Shown here: positions 61,161 through 64,000 of the stretch, piece by piece | Position numbering within the stretch: position 1 is the first letter of the stretch | Layout: each line of letters opens with the position of its first letter | Assembly (NCBI RefSeq): GCF_014652515.1 | Contig: NZ_BMYY01000003.1 | Location: 186,001-250,000 of the forward strand | Length of the DNA: 64,000 bases | Direction: 5' to 3' | Source: Bacterioplanes sanyensis | GTDB taxonomy: Bacteria > Pseudomonadota > Gammaproteobacteria > Pseudomonadales > Oceanobacteraceae | Translations under genes and position numbers: made by a program | Notes under the pieces: generated by a model | Told to the model about the DNA's origin: nothing | Database searches by the model: none | What the model saw: the letters and a program-made list of their open reading frames with translations, nothing else

Positions 61161-61806
61161 AGTTTTTTATCCAGTGTTGCAACTCAGTCAGGTTATGACA
61201 GATGGCCACCGGGCCATGCCGTCTCAAAATGGATTCGTCATGGGCACCGTGAGTCATGGCAATGGCATCAACACCCGCGTTGGCCGCCATGTCCAAATCG
61301 TAACTGGTATCACCAATCATCAGGGCGCGCTCGGCAGGCACAGACAATTGCTGCAGCAATTCGTTCAACATGCGCGGCGCTGGCTTGGACTCGGTTTCAT
61401 CGGCGCAGCGCGTGGCGGCAAACCAATGACGAACACCATGTTCGTCCAGCATGCGATCCAAGCCGCGCCGACTCTTACCCGTTGCTACCGCCAATTGCCG
61501 CCCACTGGCTGTTAGGTTTTGCAGTAGCGCATCTGCGCCAGCAAAAAAAGCCATCGACACTTCGCTGTCTGCAACAAAAAAGCGCGCATAAACCTCCGTC
61601 ATGCGTTGGCGCTGCTCGCCATCAATACCAGGCCACAAGGTTTCTAAAGCCTCGGGCAGCCCCAAGCCTATGATATTCTGGACGGCAAAATCCGAGATGC
61701 TCGCCAGCCCTACCTCGCCGGCAGCACGCTGCATGCTATCGACAATGCGCCCGGTGGAATCCACCAAGGTGCCGTCCCAATCAAAAACGATTAATTCGTA
61801 CTTCAC
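61153..61806 (-). CDS. HAD-superfamily phosphatase (Gph-like)
   Basis: The 217-residue hydrolase has the nucleophile motif FDWDGTLVDS near the start, Lys in the motif VATGKSRRGLD, and the acidic GDTSYDLDMA motif. It resembles phosphoglycolate-phosphatase-like proteins encoded between rluC and sppA in Pseudomonas. It starts at GTG (61806), with AAGGA 6 nt upstream, overlapping the rluC stop. The substrate is unknown. Confidence 0.87.
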   Translation of the reverse strand: MKYELIVFDWDGTLVDSTGRIVDSMQRAAGEVGLASISDFAVQNIIGLGLPEALETLWPGIDGEQRQRMTEVYARFFVADSEVSMAFFAGADALLQNLTASGRQLAVATGKSRRGLDRMLDEHGVRHWFAATRCADETESKPAPRMLNELLQQLSVPAERALMIGDTSYDLDMAANAGVDAIAMTHGAHDESILRRHGPVAICHNLTELQHWIKNYG

Positions 61807-62792
61807 ACATTTTCCTTTAAATAGTGACGCCACGCCTGTCCCGTCAAGGCATCCAGCCAGCCAGCCAGCTGCGCATCAGGCTGTGCCTGTAAATCCAGCC
61901 ACTCACCCGTCAGCGGATGACGAAACGACAACCGCCAAGCGTGCAAGCACAAGCGCGTCACAGCGTATTTAGCATCGACTTGCTGCTCAGGCGCTGTGTG
62001 ATACTTCACATCGCCAGCGATGGTACAGCCCTGCGATAAGCAATGCACTCGAATCTGATGGGTGCGCCCAGTCACCGGCTCCGCCTGCACCACGCTGTAA
62101 TGCTTGCCGGCACCCAGCAGGCGATAACGCGTTAGCGCTGTTTTGCCATCATCATCCACCCGCACCACGCGCTCACCCGATTGCCGCTCCGTGCGCAGCA
62201 GTGGCAAATCGACATGATTCACCTGCTGCGGCCAATGGCCGTGCACCAATGCCAAATAGTATTTACCGATGCCCTGCTTATCAGCCAACATGCGTTGCAA
62301 TGTGGTCAGCGCTTTGCGCTTTTTCGCTACGAGCACTAGGCCTGAGGTGTCGCGATCCAACCTGTGCACCAGCTCTAAAAAGGCGTGTTGCGGGCGCATT
62401 TTACGCAGCGCTTCGATCATGCCCAGGTTCACACCACTACCGCCATGCACCGCCAACCCCGACGGTTTATTCACCACCAACAATGCATCGTCTTCGTAAA
62501 CGATGGCGGCATCGAGCTTATCGCGCAGCACCGATGACACCGGTGGCGTTTCGCCTTTTTGCGGCAACCGCAGCGGCGGGATGCGCAACAAATCCCCTTC
62601 CTGCAAACGGGTATCCGCCTTGGCACGCTTCTTATTGATGCGCACTTCACCTTTGCGAATAATGCGGTAAATCAGCGTTTTAGGAACGCCTTTTAAAGTC
62701 GACAACAGGAAATTATCGAGGCGCTGACCGGCGTTAGCGTCGGTCACGGTCAACCAGGAGACCTGGCTGGTATCTAGCTCAGTTGGCACCAT
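61803..62792 (-). CDS. rluC: 23S rRNA pseudouridine synthase RluC
   Basis: The 329-residue enzyme modifies U955, U2504 and U2580 of 23S rRNA in E. coli. It has an N-terminal S4 domain (QRLDNFLLSTLKGVPKTLIYRIIRKGEV) and a catalytic Asp146 in HRLDRDTSG. It is divergent from rne, as in E. coli and Pseudomonas. Confidence 0.94.
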   Translation of the reverse strand: MVPTELDTSQVSWLTVTDANAGQRLDNFLLSTLKGVPKTLIYRIIRKGEVRINKKRAKADTRLQEGDLLRIPPLRLPQKGETPPVSSVLRDKLDAAIVYEDDALLVVNKPSGLAVHGGSGVNLGMIEALRKMRPQHAFLELVHRLDRDTSGLVLVAKKRKALTTLQRMLADKQGIGKYYLALVHGHWPQQVNHVDLPLLRTERQSGERVVRVDDDGKTALTRYRLLGAGKHYSVVQAEPVTGRTHQIRVHCLSQGCTIAGDVKYHTAPEQQVDAKYAVTRLCLHAWRLSFRHPLTGEWLDLQAQPDAQLAGWLDALTGQAWRHYLKENV

Positions 62793-62825
62793 TAACTGTC
62801 CGGTAAAAGCTTATAAGTACGGCGT

Positions 62826-62854
62826 TTGCCGCCGCCTGGCATTGTTGCTATAGT
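62826..62854 (+). promoter_or_regulatory. Predicted rne promoter
   Basis: TTGCCG (62826-62831) and TATAGT (62849-62854) are exactly 17 bp apart. Transcription from here gives a leader of about 350 nt before the rne ATG. Confidence 0.6.
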
Positions 62855-63211
62855 CCGGCGACGGTCTGACGCGCCCGTACATCCGATTGATCAGATGCGC
62901 TCAGGTCGCGCCGAAAAGCGGCACAGTATAAGGAAGATGCAGTCAAGAAAACACTCTTCCGCACGAACAACCCGTTCCGGCGCTGCTCGCAGCGCTGAGT
63001 GAGATAAACCAAGCAACAAAGCGTGCTGGCATCTCGCATTATCAAATTATGGACAGTGTCGGTGCCCCACAAACGTTGACTAGGCACCACTGCAACAAGC
63101 CCGGTAGCCCGATTGGCGCCGGCCAGCAAAGCACCCATAAAGATTTTGGTAGTGGCCGCTAAGCGGCATTGCCAGGCGCCGCGTTGCTCATAATTGAGCT
63201 ATTAAGACGGC
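62855..63211 (+). other. Long 5' leader of rne
   Basis: About 350 nt separate the predicted start from the coding region. No gene is supported on either strand. E. coli rne has a structured leader of similar length through which RNase E cleaves and limits its own mRNA, so this region probably does the same. Short GC-rich inverted repeats are present, but I did not fold it. Confidence 0.5.
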
Positions 63212-64000
63212 ATGAAAAGAATGCTAATCAATGCAACTCAGTCTGAAGAGTTGCGTGTAGCCCTAGTGGATGGGCAAAAACTGTACGATCTCGACATCGA
63301 AACCGGTGCCCGAGAGCAGAAAAAATCCAACATTTATAAAGGCAAGATCACCCGCATTGAGCCCAGCCTAGAAGCGGCGTTTGTCGACTTCGGTGCTGAA
63401 CGCCATGGTTTTTTGCCCCTCAAAGAAATCGCCCGCGAGTACTTTGTCAAAGACCCTGGCCCTGGCCGCATCAATATCAAAGATGTGCTGAAAGAAGGCC
63501 AAGAAGTCATTGTGCAGGTCGACAAAGAAGAACGTGGCAACAAGGGCGCTGCACTCACCACGCAAGTGAGCTTGGCAGGTCGCTATCTGGTGTTAATGCC
63601 TAACAACGCCCGTGCCGGCGGCATTTCCCGTCGCATCGAAGGCGATGAGCGCGCCGAGCTGCGTGAGGCCATGAAAGACGTTTCCGTACCGGATCGCATG
63701 GGTGTGATTGTGCGCACAGCGGGCATCGGCCGCAGCTCAGAGGAACTGCAGCGCGACCTCGACTATTTGGTTCAGCTTTGGGATGCCATCAAAACCGCAG
63801 CCGACGAAAACAAAGCCCCGACCCTGCTGCTGCAAGAGAGCAACGTCATTTTGCGCGCCATCCGCGACTACTTGCGCCAGGACGTCGGCGAAGTGCTGAT
63901 CGACACCGACGAAGCGCACCAAGAAGCGCTGGATTTCGTCCGCCGCGTGATGCCGCAATTCCAGAACAAGTTCAAGCGCTACGAAGACAGCGTACCTCTG
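63212..64000 (+). CDS. rne: Ribonuclease E (N-terminal part, cut by window end)
   Basis: The first 263 codons are present; the frame is still open at base 64000. The product starts [21 protein letters not shown] and has the S1 RNA-binding domain (about 37-120; [33 protein letters not shown]), then the 5'-sensor region with VRTAG. RNase E starts most mRNA decay and processes rRNA and tRNA. The catalytic Asp pair lies beyond the window. Confidence 0.95.
   Translation, partial: MKRMLINATQSEELRVALVDGQKLYDLDIETGAREQKKSNIYKGKITRIEPSLEAAFVDFGAERHGFLPLKEIAREYFVKDPGPGRINIKDVLKEGQEVIVQVDKEERGNKGAALTTQVSLAGRYLVLMPNNARAGGISRRIEGDERAELREAMKDVSVPDRMGVIVRTAGIGRSSEELQRDLDYLVQLWDAIKTAADENKAPTLLLQESNVILRAIRDYLRQDVGEVLIDTDEAHQEALDFVRRVMPQFQNKFKRYEDSVPL

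Noticed and set aside
62848-63138. 96-codon - strand frame in the rluC-rne gap
   Set aside because: It has atypical composition and no ribosome-binding site, and it covers the predicted rne promoter and leader.

Overview
The window comes from a Gram-negative gammaproteobacterium, most likely a marine Oceanospirillales-like or Pseudomonas-related lineage. The best evidence is the right end, where rne is divergent from rluC-HAD-sppA-yceD-rpmF-plsX-fabD-fabG-acpP-fabF-pabC-mltG-tmk-holB-pilZ, an order typical of Pseudomonas and its relatives. A ThiI with a rhodanese tail, PhaB, a TonB2-type energiser and a type VI secretion system (T6SS) fit this. The genus cannot be fixed from sequence alone. 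No rRNA, tRNA or CRISPR array was seen.

Region 1 (1-21.6 kb, + strand) is a T6SS locus entered inside tssC: hcp, tssE, F, G, J, K, L, M and A. It is followed by accessory genes: a GNAT-domain protein, an NleD/M91-like zinc peptidase that is a good effector candidate, a VgrG with a long repetitive C-terminal extension, a DUF2169-pentapeptide fusion, a second pentapeptide protein, DUF3540, and a stand-alone PAAR-like DUF4150 protein. TssB and ClpV are not in the window. A convergent two-gene unit of unknown function lies just beyond.

Region 2 (22.7-26.1 kb) holds a LysE-type exporter, a chemoreceptor and two overlapping lipoprotein ORFs, the first only 34 residues long. Region 3 (26.2-34.2 kb, - strand) reads as one long transcription unit. 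A promoter overlapped by a perfect 22-bp inverted repeat leads into five tandem genes for near-identical 25-residue hydrophobic microproteins, then a DUF2807 protein, a YtrA-type GntR regulator, an ABC ATPase and permease, and an RND adaptor and pump.

Region 4 (34.3-41.8 kb) has a solitary tyrosine recombinase, phaB, thiI, xthA and then a small integron cassette array without an integrase (CALIN type). The array has three attC sites, three cassettes and four AT-rich genes of unknown function on the - strand. It is flanked by two copies of a long perfect palindrome. Region 5 (41.8-46.95 kb) is a TonB2-type energy-transduction operon (DUF3450, TtpC-like, ExbB, ExbD, TonB, TPR) with a promoter and a good Fur-box match upstream. 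Region 6 has an M16C metalloprotease and an exported protein of unknown function.

Region 7 (51-64 kb) is the conserved housekeeping block for fatty-acid synthesis, DNA replication, peptidoglycan and RNA metabolism. It ends in a divergent rne with a leader of about 350 nt, cut by the window edge.
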